64,000 bases of DNA from the NCBI GenBank assembly GCA_964035545.1, contig OZ037770.1:363001-427000 (forward strand), read 5' to 3'. A model generated the notes under the pieces. It did no database searches, was not told the origin of the DNA, and saw nothing but the letters and a program-made list of their open reading frames with translations. The position numbers and the translations under genes were made by a program. Below are positions 20,079 to 32,471 of this stretch, piece by piece. Origin of the DNA: Bugula neritina. Its lineage: Eukaryota > Bryozoa > Gymnolaemata > Cheilostomatida > Bugulidae. Numbering within the stretch: the stretch's first letter is position 1; each line of letters starts with the position of its first letter.

Positions 20079-23037
20079 ATCTAGCTGGTGGTAGGGGCTC
20101 TCCCTGAGGCTACACTCTCTGAGGATGTAATTCTTACTATAATCACAGTATAGCCTCGTATCACGAATCCTGACCAAAACATTGTCAACTCTGAGATAAA
20201 ATCTCAACAATATGAAGTAACCAGACGCCATTGCTCTCTACAGTAACACACATTGTGGAATATAGACACGCATAATGATCTCTACATGGATATAGTATAT
20301 ACAGTACTACTCACTAGTATATACCGTATTACTCACTAGTATATACAGTATTACACACTAGTATATACAGTATTACTCACTAGTATATACAGTATTACTC
20401 ACTAGTATATACAGTATTACTCGCTAGTATATACAGTACTACTCACTAGATTATATACCGTATTACTCACTAGTATATACAGTATTACTCACTAGTATAT
20501 ACAGTATTACTCGCTAGTATATACAGTATTACTCACTAGTATATACAGTATTACTCACTAGATTATATACCGTATTACTCACTAGTATATATAGTATTAC
20601 TCGCTAGTATATACAGTATTACTCACTAGATTATATACCGTATTACTCACTAGTATATACAGTATTACTCACTAGTATATACAGTATTACTCACTAGATT
20701 ATATACCGTATTACTCACTAGTATATACAGTATTACTCGCTAGTATATACAGTATTACTCGCTAGTATATACAGTATTACACACTAGTATATACAGTATT
20801 ACTCGCTAGTATATACAGTATTACTCGCTAGTATATACAGTATTACACACTAGTATATACAGTATTACTCGCTAGTATATACAGTATTACTCGCTAGTAT
20901 ATACAGTATTACACACTAGTATATACAGTATTACTCACTAGATTATATACCGTATTACTCACTAGTATATGAAGCATTACATACTAGTATATACCGTATT
21001 ATTTACTAGTATATACAGTATTACTCACTAGTATATACAGTATTACTCACTAGTATATACCGTATTACTCACTAGTATATACCGTATTACTCACTAGTAT
21101 ATACAGTATTACTCGCTAGTATATACCGTATTACTCACTAGTATGTACAGTATTACTCACTAGTATGTACAGTATTACTCACTAGTATATACAGTATTAC
21201 TCACTACTATATACAGTATTACACACTAGTATAGACAGTATTACACACTAGTATATACAGTATTACACACTAGTATATACAATATTACTCACTAGTATAT
21301 ACAGTATTACTCGCTAGTATATACCGTATTACTCGCTAGTATATACCGTATTACTCACACACTTTAGACTGAGTATAGAAGCCCCATTATCAGCCAGCTC
21401 ATCTTCATAAAGTATCAAACTGGCGAAAAATAAAATCTTTTCTTCTATCTTCAATTTTTCATAATCAATTTTCTCAGTCGTTGGATGTACCTACAGATCA
21501 TATAATCTTCATTATATGGTAATATATATAAACTATAAAGTATAGTATGAGACAATATAATAAATATATATATTATACTGTAAGATATGTATCATAGCAT
21601 ATATTACACTATAAAATATAACATAACATAATTATTATGATAGTATAATGTATAATATCTACTGATGGATATTCAAAAACTGAAATACTTCTACTACTGA
21701 AGACGGCAGACAGTAAATGAAGTGCGCATTGCTAATTGTAGGGAAGAAAACTCCAAAGTATAAATAACCGGGTTGCTTAAACTGTTTTAGTTACTTTGCG
21801 AAACAGCCCCTAAAATGGAGACAACTCTAAAGTATGGCACATCACTACAGAGTGTACACACTGAGTGCTACTCACAGTGAAAGCTTTTTCTCCCTCATTT
21901 ATAAGAGTCCCGCTGTAGGTTGTGCTGAATGTCCAATCAAATGGCTTGAATACTTCATGAATGTGTTGACTCTCGTCTCTTGAAGTACACAAACAGATCA
22001 CGTTCTCACAAAGTTACTAACTCAACACAACTCAAATCAATGGTTGCCTGAACTTGGCACTTTTGTATTACATTACTCTACATGACTTAGTTAGCCATTA
22101 ACTTGACTTACCCAACTTGAAACTAGTTTTAGTATGAGTGCGGATGCTACTAGTACCACTGCTACTAGTACTACTAGTAGTAGGCTATTACCACTACTAG
22201 CACTATGAAAATAGACTCTCTAACTACTATTAGTAACACAATACAACATAATTTCTACCTGCTGGACTTCCATGCCTCAGCCACAGCAACTTTCATCAAG
22301 TCTTTCTCTGCATTCACCAACTTTAAGGCATCTAAAGCTGAAAACTCAACTCCAAACCCTTCAGTATGAGTCACTCTGAGTATATTCTGATCATAAGTCA
22401 TTTCTGGAGTCTGGGGGAGAGGTGAGAGAGTCTTCTCAAACCTAGATAGTCAAAAGTAAACCAACAAAAACACACACTACTGTGACTACAATGAAAATTC
22501 TAATTTTTATTATTACTATTTGAAATATTTAGACTAGTGAAACTAGTAAATTTTAAAGTAACTGCAACTACAGCTACTCATACTAATTACTATATAATTA
22601 TAATTACTATAAACAAAATATTGAATTTAATTTTAACTATTAGATATAAAACCACACATTTTGGTTATCATTGGCTATAAAATGAGATTAAATTATAAAT
22701 AACTCTAACTCTAAGCAACAAAACACAAACCTTGAAAAAACTAACAGTTTACTCATTACTGTTTAGACTTGATTTGAATACCGTAAAGTAAATTTGCCTA
22801 ATGAAAGCAAAAGAGTCACCTACTCTTAAGGTTAGAAATAATCTTATAAGTAATAAATATAAGTTATAATTTATAAGTTATAAGACTAAGTTATAAGTAA
22901 CAGTTATAATAATAGTATAACTTGAACTTAGTTACTTACGCTTCTCTGTCTGGTCCATCTGACTTTAAAATATGACTCTCTGTAATATTAAAGTCCCAAT
23001 TACCAAAACTAAACAAACCATGTTTTGCTGTAGCCAT
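20079..23037 (-). CDS. TIPRL: TIP41-like protein (TIPRL)
   Basis: TIPRL/Tip41 binds catalytic subunits of PP2A-type phosphatases and modulates TOR and stress signalling. Five exons are recognisable on the - strand: 22940-23037 (ATG, GLFSFGNWDFNITESHILKS), 22259-22410 (NILRVTHTEGFGVEFSALDA), 21876-21978 (EVFKPFDWTFSTTYSGTL), 21359-21490 (PTTEKIDYEKLK...FF...LYEDELADNG) and 20079-20237 (SGYFILLRFYLRVDNVLVRI, then the DTRLY motif). They follow the family in order. Exons 2 to 5 join in phase with GT-AG borders. Exon 1 ends with two bases left over while exon 2 starts in phase 0, so a small exon (the family's KLADEL region) is missing from my model. The last exon, about 45 residues of the family C-terminus, was not found. 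The gene lies head-to-head with gene A. The intron 20238-21358 is a satellite array. Confidence 0.9.
20285..21357. repeat. 22-bp satellite inside a TIPRL intron
   Basis: About 48 copies of a 22-bp unit, TATTACTCACTAG then TATATACAG, with ACTCGC, ACACAC and ATACCG variants. A longer ATTATATACCG form recurs at intervals. The array touches the donor of the exon 21359-21490: that donor (GTGAGTAATA on the - strand) is itself the repeat sequence. It is homologous in period and sequence to the array at 36275-37185. Confidence 0.95.
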
Positions 23038-25318
23038 AGCAGCAAAAAACTTATTGAAGTCAAGATTACACAACTTAATTAACAATCGTTACTGTTTAAG
23101 TTTCCAAAATAACCTCCCTTCCATTTCGATTGAAATAAAAAATTGTTTCTCATAAAGGAAGTGTTAGAGAAATTGTGGCACTACCTTCGCCAAAATGATG
23201 CAATAAAAAGCGTGAATGGTATCTTTATAAACAGTCATTTGTACGATAATAAAACTACTATCAATGAGACTACAAATTACGTCATCGATAAATATAATTT
23301 AGGGGACATTCGTCTGCTTCCGGGTTTGTCAACTAATTTGAACAACCATCGTCCACTTCTAGCCAGTGTGATTTAATCCTTTATCTCTTTGCCTTCATAT
23401 TCTCTGCTGAAATAATATTGATACTGGAACAAGTATAACTAAACACAGTTATAAGTAAGTCATAAATAGTTGCTTTCAATAATTATTGTGGGCCTACTAA
23501 TAGTAACAGTAACTATTTACTAATTTAGAGTTAGTAAGTGTAACTGAGTTAGTAACTAAGTTGAAAATAAAAATATCTTCAAATTCAAGTTGGAGTTTAA
23601 GTTAAACTTAAAAACTAAAGTATTGATTGTCATTAAATGTAACTTATTATGAATATTTACTTCCATTAATCTACGACTCATAGTCATAGATATTATAAGT
23701 ATAACTATATACTTCAGGAATATTAACTACGTAATTTCATGGCCAGTAGCCTATTGACTCAGTTGTTTCTTAATCTGAAAGTGAAGTAATATAAATCAAT
23801 TTGGAGCTTGACTTCAAGTCAGAGTCAATAGTTGAAATTATTGTAAACTTAAAGCTAAAACTTCTGCATCAATTTCTACTTGAACTTGTTAAAAATTAAA
23901 GTATTATTTTGGAAGCAACTACTCTAACTTAAAATAACAAGCCAATAGATTTACATTGTATCTATTAATTCTAGAAGATTTATAACCCCCACTCCTTTCA
24001 TTGAAAAGGTGGACACTAGAAGTTTGCTAGACTCTATTTCCTTGCTTAGAGTTGGTCAGTGGTTGGTAGGAGCTTCCGATACCACTCGTACTCGTGGTAA
24101 AAGTTCCAGGTAAGATTTTAACTAAAATTGATTTCTTAATGCTTAAAAAGATAATTTTTATCTCTTGCGGACTCTTGTATTTTAACATTAAGAAAGGGCT
24201 TTTCAGTTCCTAAATAAAATTTTCTGCTGACATTTGTATGTGTACAATTAACAATGAGTTAATAGAACACTGCTGGAGTGAATTCACAACAATCTAGTTA
24301 AAATATAATTATTACTCTATACTCTATAGTCTGTACACTTACAATTATTGAACTTCTCTATAGTCTGTATGTTAAACTAGTTGCATTTCACAATATCTTT
24401 GATAAACAATATTCAGATGGAATGACATTTTTGTAATTACAATGCTAGTTACCACACTGAACCGCCCTTTTTAGTCTTTTCTCTGTCAGTATCTTATTTG
24501 AAACATTCAGATAAACTGTCAGAAGTTACCCTCTCCCTGTATATTAACTGAATGAATAGGTATTATTAGACACAGTCATACTAAATAGAGAACATAGAGC
24601 TAGTAATAGACAAGGTTGAACATAAGTGAAGCTATTATTGACAATTTTTATCTAATAACAACTCACTTGCCTGTTTCCTGTTTCCCAATCGACTAAAGAT
24701 TAAACTCCATTTGGTGCTAACATACTCTCACTTTGCAGATTAATTAGCAGAAGTTACCTCCTCCTGTAGTCTACTAACATCTCTTCTACTGAACTGACAT
24801 ACAATTATACATTTCAAAGGAGATAATGTGTATTTATTAGTACAGGTATGAGTGCGTGAAATAACTACCTAATAAATCAAAGTAAAGTATATGGCTTACA
24901 AAGCTATACAAGTGTTGTTATATTATGGTTGTTGTTATTGTTGTTGTTATGAATGTTTATCAATTTGTTTTAGTTTGGGTTGAACTGACAGATACAGGAG
25001 CTACTGTACACTTCATTTCTATGCTGTATTGAAATCTTATCAGGTAAAGAACAGGTAAATAATTGAATAAACTATTGACATTGTGTAACATTATAGATCA
25101 TATCTTTTTTTACATTCTTGTAATTGCCTGCGATATCTCCTGGTCCACTTTTTTTTATTATGTATTCTCATTATTATACAGCTTTAGATTGGGTTAAACT
25201 GACATATTCAAGTAATACTCACCCTATATCATTAGGTTTGGAAGTGTGATATATAAATCTATTGTGTAGGCCAGTATCAGTTCTATTTAATATTATCAGA
25301 TGTGATTCATATCACAAC
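23038..25318. other. Shared upstream region of TIPRL and gene A
   Basis: AT-rich divergent intergenic region. A candidate untranslated first exon of gene A ends at CCAG|GTAAG near 24110, after a less AT-rich patch (24040-24110). No protein-coding frame is supported. Gene A's ATG lies just after GATTCATATCACAAC, which is almost identical upstream of gene B. Confidence 0.45.
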
Positions 25319-28300
25319 ATGGAGGACTACACTAATATATTAAAGTTAGAAGAGCTGACCATAGAATACCAAAAGAAGGCTGAAACTAGTAGAAACTGGG
25401 TGCACCATCTACAGGTATAGTTTGTTGCTATTTTAGTTAAACAGTTGTTTAGCTATCATAAACATGATATGACATAACATGAAAGTTTATTAGAAGGGTT
25501 AAAACTAACTACAGAGGAGCATGTATGTTGTTGAAGTCGAAGACCAGCTGAAGACAAATTAGACATGTGTATTTTTCTAATGAGTTTATAGGAAGTACAT
25601 TTTATTATTCTGAATAACGACTGCATATTGCTCAGCTTGAAAAAACTGCATCATCCTTGATCTGTAGGCTCATGGACTAGCTAACAGATGTCTGGCTCTA
25701 GAGTTCAGTGAGGAGAGACAGAGGAGAGTCTACCAGATAGAAGACTGTTGGTACGAACGAAGACATCCACTCAGCTATGAGGAACATCAGGAATTGACAA
25801 AGAAACATCTCAAGCTACTGGAGGACTACAGAACTGAGACAACAACTGACTTCAGCTCTATTGACACAAGTAACTTGAAACTTGATAACTATCCTTCAGC
25901 TAATCAGCTCACTGAGTTTAGTAATTCTGTATTTGAATTAAGTCAAAAGTGCAGTGATAACTTTATATCAACATGTAGTAAGTTTATACAGTCCAGTGTT
26001 GATACTTTGAGTACATCAGGTTTAAATATTCCCTGTTCATTTGCTGTGATTGGTCTTGGTTCTGTTGCTCGTGGTACAGCCACTCCATATTCTGACCTAG
26101 AGTATGCCTTTGTCGTTGAGTCAGACTCTCATATTGACTACTTTACTAAACTAGCAGTTGATAGCTACTTTAGAATTGGTAATATGGGAGAGTCACCATT
26201 GAAGGGTTTTAATATTCCTGAACTAGACAAATCATACACAGATAGTGCTACTGTAGGGTTCCGTATTGATGGAATATCCACAAATGCTGGAAATATTCCC
26301 ACAGGGAAAGGAGATGGTAGCAGGGGTTTGATATTGACTGTTGAACAGTTGACTGAACTATACTCTGAGACACTGACTACACCAGCTGGTGATATAGCAG
26401 ATATAGCTGATCTGTTATCTTCTATTGTCATGATATGTGCATATGAAAATGGTGAAATTCTGTTTGACAACACTCTTGAAAACTTTCAAACTATTTTAGC
26501 AGAAAATGTAAACAATTCAGTTGTGATAAACAAACGACTGAAATTATTAAAAACAGATGCTGAATCTTACAATTTTCTCCCAACCTTCAAATCCTTTGGA
26601 CCTCCTGACAACACAAAACTCAAACTTAAAGGTGATATTTTTCGATACCCAACACTGTTAGTTGACCACCTGAGACTGTTGATAGCTTTAGATAAAATGA
26701 CTCCTTGGTCTATAATATGCCACTTGAAAGAGCAGAACTTTGTGACTGACAAACAACTGTTTAGACTAAACCTAATAACAGCTATGGCCATATACATCAG
26801 AACAACTGCATACTTACAATCAGGAACTCAAAAAGATCATTTCTCTTTATATCCTCCCACTGAATGTCACACCAAAGGAATTTATCATTTATCTAGAGAC
26901 ATGTTTGTTCTATTAGCATTTATGATTGTTCCTGTGAAGAAATTTGTTAAAAGAAACTTGAATAATATTAATTGTGAAAGTGAATGGATAGGCTCTGCTG
27001 TTTTGAGAAGACTAGTGAACCAAATTGGTTTAGATAACCCAGGTTTCACATTGAAAATGGAGGTGGAATTTTTTTGTGGAGATTTTGAGCAATCCATTCA
27101 AACTGTTAAAGCAAATTGTGGTGCTGATATATTTGATAAAAATCCTAAAGATTTTGGTGAAACAATCAACAGTTCATATTATTCAGACTCTTTAGTTGCA
27201 TCTCAGGATTTTGAGCATGGAGACAATAATGTGTTAACCGCTCAACTCAAATACATTGAAATGGCTGCATATCTATTGTACTCCTCTAGAAAGTATGATA
27301 GTTGTCTTAAGTATTTTACTTGGTTAGCAGAAAACTGTGTAAAGTCTGCATCTGATAGGTTGAAATGGAAAGTGTTAGCTGCTGACTCCGCCAATCAGCT
27401 TCACAATTACCATGACGTCTTCTCTTTGATTGGTGAAGTTTTGTGTACCATTAGATCAAAGTACAAACTAAAGAATAATCAAACTCTGTACAGATTTGTG
27501 AGAGACCAGGCTAAACACGATCAGCATTCAGCTGAAGACAGAGAGTTGTTTGAAATTGTTGCACAAGCTTTAAGAGTGACTAGCAAAGCTTATGAGAATG
27601 TAAAACATTATGTGCAAGCTGAAGAGTTGGCAAATGCAGCACTCTCACTTTTTGATAGTCTGTATTCCCAAAGGTCAGGGCAGCAATTTGGCAGTCATTA
27701 TGTAGATTTGATAGTTTCCCTTGCTTTGCTACAGTCAGAAAGAGGTGAACATGATGAAGGTGTTGAATACTTGACTCATCATTTAGATAAGTTAAAAGAA
27801 GTTCACACTGACCAGACTAACCACCCAGACATTGCCCTTCTACTGAGTGGTTTAGGTCAACTTTATGAAAAAGCTGAAAATTATGACATCTCCTTAGATT
27901 TCTATAACAGAGCTTTAGCTATGACAAAAAGTTTGTACAGTTTGGATCATGTTGATGTTGCTCAGTGCTATCGGAGAGTTGCAGCTCTACAGGCTGAAAT
28001 AGGTGATTATAATTTATCTTGCAGCAACTATCAAATTGTAGAAAGGTTGTTTGATAAGTTGAAGGTTAATGAGCATGAGAAAGCTGGTCTGTTAGTAGAA
28101 ATTGGTCTTCTTCATTGCTGTAAGAGTGAATATGACTCAGCTCTGTCATATCTTGATTTAGCTCTCAGTATGATAGAGTCTAAAGTAGAAACCATCCACA
28201 TAGATATGGCAGATATAAACTCTGCATATGGTAGAGTTTATAGTAAAATGGGACAAACAGAACTTGCATTAGAATATTACACAAAGTCTCTAGAAATAAC

Positions 28301-31300
28301 CAAAGAAGTTCTGAGTAGTATTGATGGTATTCCATTGTTATCTCAACTCTATGGTGAGATGGGAAAGTTGTCTGTCGAACTGAGCGCAGAGGCTATGATG
28401 TTGAATATTGAGAGAGCTAGTAGAGAGGTGAACAGTGTTAGTCCTGATGTAGCTTCTTGTTATATGAGAGTTGGTAATGTCTATAGAGATATGTGTCTGT
28501 ATGAGCAGTCTTTGCTGTACCTCAATGAGGCATGTGAAATGTTCAGGGCTGTCTATGGCAGTGATGCAGTGCATGCAGATATTGCTAGTAGTTATAACAA
28601 TATTGGTCTTGTGTATAGTGACATGGGTGAATATAGCAAAGCACTAGAGTACTATAGGAAGAGTCTTGAGATGAGACAAGCTGTGTATGGCAGTGATGCA
28701 GTACATGCAGACATTGCTAGCAGTTATAACAATATTGGTAATGTGTATAGTAACATGGGTGAATATAGCAAGGCACTAGAGTACTATAGGAAGAGTCTAG
28801 AGATGCTGTTAGCTGTCTATGGTAATGATGCAGTACATGCAGACATTGCTGGTAGTTATACCAATATTGGTATTGTGTATGGTAACATGGGTGAATATAG
28901 CAAGGCACTAGAGTACTATAGGAAGGGTCTAGAGATGAAACAAGCTGTCTATGGCAGTGATGCAGTGCATGCAGACATTGCTAATAGTTATAACAATATT
29001 GGTGCTGTGTATAGTAACATGGGTGAATATAGCAAGGCACTAGAGTACTATAGGAAGGGTCTAGAGATGCAGCTAGCTGTCTATGGCAGTAAGGCTACAC
29101 ATGCACACATTGCTAGTAGTTATAACAGTATTGGTAGTGTGTATAGTAACATGGGTGAATATAGCAAGGCAATAGAGTACTATAGGAAGGGTCTAGAGAT
29201 GAGACAAGCTGTCTATGGCAGTGATGCAGTGCATGCAGACATTGCTAGTAGTTATAACAATATTGGTATTGTGTATAGTGACATGGGTGAATATAGCAAG
29301 GCAATAGAGTACTATAGGAAGGGTCTAGAGATGAGACAAGCTGTCTATGGCAGTGATGCAGTGCATGCAGACATTGCTAGTAGTTATAACAATATTGGTA
29401 GTGTGTATAGTGACATGGGTGAATATAGCAAGGCACTAGAGTACTATAGGAAGGGTCTAGAAATGAGACAAGCTGTCTATGGCAGTGATGCAGTGCATGC
29501 ACACATAGCTAGTAGTTATAACAGTATTGGTAATGTGTATATTAACATGGGTGAACATTGCAAGGCACTAGAGTACTATAGGAAGGGTCTAGAGATGAGA
29601 CAAGCTGTCTATGGCAGTGAGGCTACACATGCAAACACTGCTGGTAGTTATAACAATATTGGTATTGTGTATAGTAACATGGGTGAATATAGCAAGGCAC
29701 TAGAGTACTATATGAGAGGTCTAGAGATGGAGCTAGCTGTCTATGGCAGTGATGCAGTACATGCAGACATTGCTAATAGTTATAACAATATTGGTATTGT
29801 GTATAGTGACATGGGTGAATATAGCAAGGCACTAGAGTACTATAGGAAGAGTCTTGAGATGAGACAAGCTGTGTATGGCAGTGATGCAGTACATGCAGAC
29901 ATTGCTAGCAGTTATAACAATATTGGTATTGTGTATAATCACATGGGTGAATATAGCAAGGCACTAGAGTACTATAGGAAGGGTCTAGAGATGAGACAAG
30001 CTGTCTATGGCAGTGATGCAGTGCATGCAGATATTGCTAGCAGTTATAACAATATTGGTAATGTGTATAGTAACATGGGTGAATATAGCAAGGCACTAGA
30101 GTACTATAGGAAGAGTCTTGAGATGAGACAAGCTGTCTATGGCAGTGATGCAGTGCATGCACACATTGCTTGTAGTTATAACAATATTGGTGGTGTGTAT
30201 TGTAACATGGGTAAATATAGCAAGGCACTAGAGTACCATAGGAAGAGTCTAGAGATGAGACAAGCTGTCTATGGCAGTGATGCAGTACATGCAGACATTG
30301 CTAGTAGTTATACCAGTATTGGTAGTGTGAATAGTAAGATGGGTGAATATAGCAAGGCACTAGAGTACTATGAGAAGGGTCTAGAGATGAGACAAGCTGC
30401 CTATGGCAGTGATGCAGTGCATGCAGATATTGCTAGTTGTTATACCAATATTGGTAGTGTGTATAGTTACATGGGTGAATATAGCAAGGCACTAGGGTAC
30501 CATAGGAAGAGTCTAGAGATGGTGCTAGCTGTCTATGGCAGTGATGCAGCACATGCCCACATTGCTGGTAGTTATAACAATATTGGTAATGTGTATAGTG
30601 ACATGGGTGAATATAGCAAGGCACTAGAGTACTATAGGAAGGGCCTAGAGATGAGACAAGCTGTCTATGGCAGTGATGGAGTGCATGCACACATTGCTGG
30701 TAGTTATACCAATATTGGTGGTGTGTATAGTAACATGGGTGAATATAGCAAGGCACTAGAGTACCATAGGAAGAGTCTAGAGATGCAGCTAGCTGTCTAT
30801 GGCAGTGATGCAGTGCATGCAGACATTGCTAGTAGTTATAACAATATTGGTGGTGTGTATAGTAACATGGGTGAATATAGCAAGGCACTAGAGTACCATA
30901 GGAAGGGTCTAGAGATGCAGCTAGCTGTCTATGGCAGTGATGCAGTGCATGCAGACATTGCTAGTAGTTATAACAATATTGGTTTTGTGTATAGTAACAT
31001 GGGTGAATATAGCAAGGCACTAGAGTACTATAGGAAGGGTCTAGAGATGAGACAAGACGTCTATGGCAGTGATGCAGTGCATGCACACATTGCTGGTAGT
31101 TATAACAATATTGGTAATGTGTATAGTGACATGGGTGAATATAGCAGGGCACTAGAGTACTATAGGAAGGGTCTAGAGATGAAACAAGCTGTCTATGGCA
31201 GTGATGCAGTGCATGCAGACGTTTCTAGTAGTTATTACAATATTGGTGTTGTGTATAGTAACATTGGAGAATATAGCAAGGCACTAGAGTACTATAGGAA

Positions 31301-32471
31301 GGGTCTAGAGATGCAGTTAGCTGTCTATGGCAGTGATGCAGTGCATGCCCACATTGCTGGTGGTTATAACAATATTGGTGGTGTGTATAGTAACATGGGT
31401 GAATATAGCAAGGCACTAGAGTACTATAGGAAGAGTCTAGAGATGCAGCTAGCTGTCTATGGCAGTGATGCAGTGCATTCAGACCTTGCTAGTAGTTATA
31501 ACAATATTGGTATTGTGTATAAATACATGGGTGAATACAGCAAGGCACTAGAGTACTATGGGAAGAGTCTAGAGATGAGACAAGCTGTCTATGACAGTGA
31601 TGCAGTGCATGCACACATTGCTAGTAGTTATAACAACATAGCCTCAGTTCATCACAAACTCTCAGACTACACCTCATCCCTCCATTACTATAGCAAAAGC
31701 ATAGACATGCATAAAGCAGTCTATGGTGAAGGAACCAATCATAATAACATTGCTGAAAGTTATAGAGGTATTGCTGATGTGTACACAGATACAGGTGAAT
31801 ATACAAAGTCACTACATTATCTCACCTTGTCTCTAGACATGACTAAAGCTATACATGGTGACAATACCACTCACATAGATATAGCAGACACTTACCATAA
31901 ACTGGGTAGACTGTATCATAATGCAGGTCAATATACACACTCAGTACACTGCTATAACATGGCCCTTGTAGAGAGAGATAGGTGTAATACTGCTCATCTC
32001 CCTCTATATACAGCTGTGTTAGTCAGTCTCTCTCAGACTGTAATCTCATCATCAGACTACAAACACGCTAAGGGTCTCCTACTACTCGCTCTCAAACATT
32101 CACCTACTGACTACTGTAAGGATACTCGGGCTAATATCTGTCAACTCTTAGGACAGTGTTGTCTCCACTTACATCAGTACAGAAAGTGTTGGAAATATTT
32201 ATATTCAGCTCTCTGTTACTATGAGTCACTTCCTTCCTCCAACTGGAAGATGAAATCTCTAGCTCAGGTTCATTTGTACATCTCCCACTTGCTCTTACAT
32301 CTGGGTCATGTTTCACAGGCTATAGAACACTCTGAGTTAGCTTTTGATTTTGTAGAAAGTGTTTTAGTTGACAGAGATAACATAACTCCTGAATTTACTA
32401 GACTGTATACAGACATTACACACATGATTCTTGGTTTATATTCAACTCTTACTCTGTATATAGATATATAG
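25319..32471 (+). CDS. Gene A: nucleotidyltransferase-TPR giant repeat protein
   Basis: Two exons, 25319-25414 and 25668-32471 (GT-AG, phase 0), encode 2299 residues. Residues about 140-260 carry GLGSVARGTATPYSDLEY, matching the Pol-beta nucleotidyltransferase signature G-S-x(10)-D-x-E (S164, D175, E177). It resembles the DUF294 / GlnD-type uridylyltransferase N-terminal domain. A helical segment follows to about 520. TPR motifs run from about 560 almost to the end. Residues 993-2004 are 23 near-identical 44-residue TPRs (NIG.VY..MGEYSKALEYY type, as in kinesin light chain); more diverged TPRs lie on both sides. No signal peptide or membrane segment is seen, so it is probably cytosolic. The nucleotide donor and target are unknown. 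An ATTAAA signal lies at 32946. Gene B is a tandem paralogue. Confidence 0.93.
28548..31583 (+). repeat. Coding 132-bp repeat, 23 copies (gene A)
   Basis: Exactly 23 in-frame units of 132 bp, with no indels between units. Each encodes one 44-residue TPR starting A-V-Y-G-S-D. Most units differ at only a few bases; the changes cluster at TPR positions 2, 5, 9, 12-13 and at the last two residues of the unit. Some units carry a KATHAH or EATHAN variant. A degenerate 24th unit begins at 31584. Confidence 0.97.

Noticed and set aside
20285-21357. CRISPR-like direct repeats
   Set aside because: The 22-bp units are contiguous with no spacers and lie in a eukaryotic intron.
28717-31416. Repeated - strand frames of 63-107 codons (His/Tyr/Cys-rich)
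   Set aside because: Antisense shadows of the 132-bp coding repeat; they recur with the repeat and vary only where the sense codons vary.
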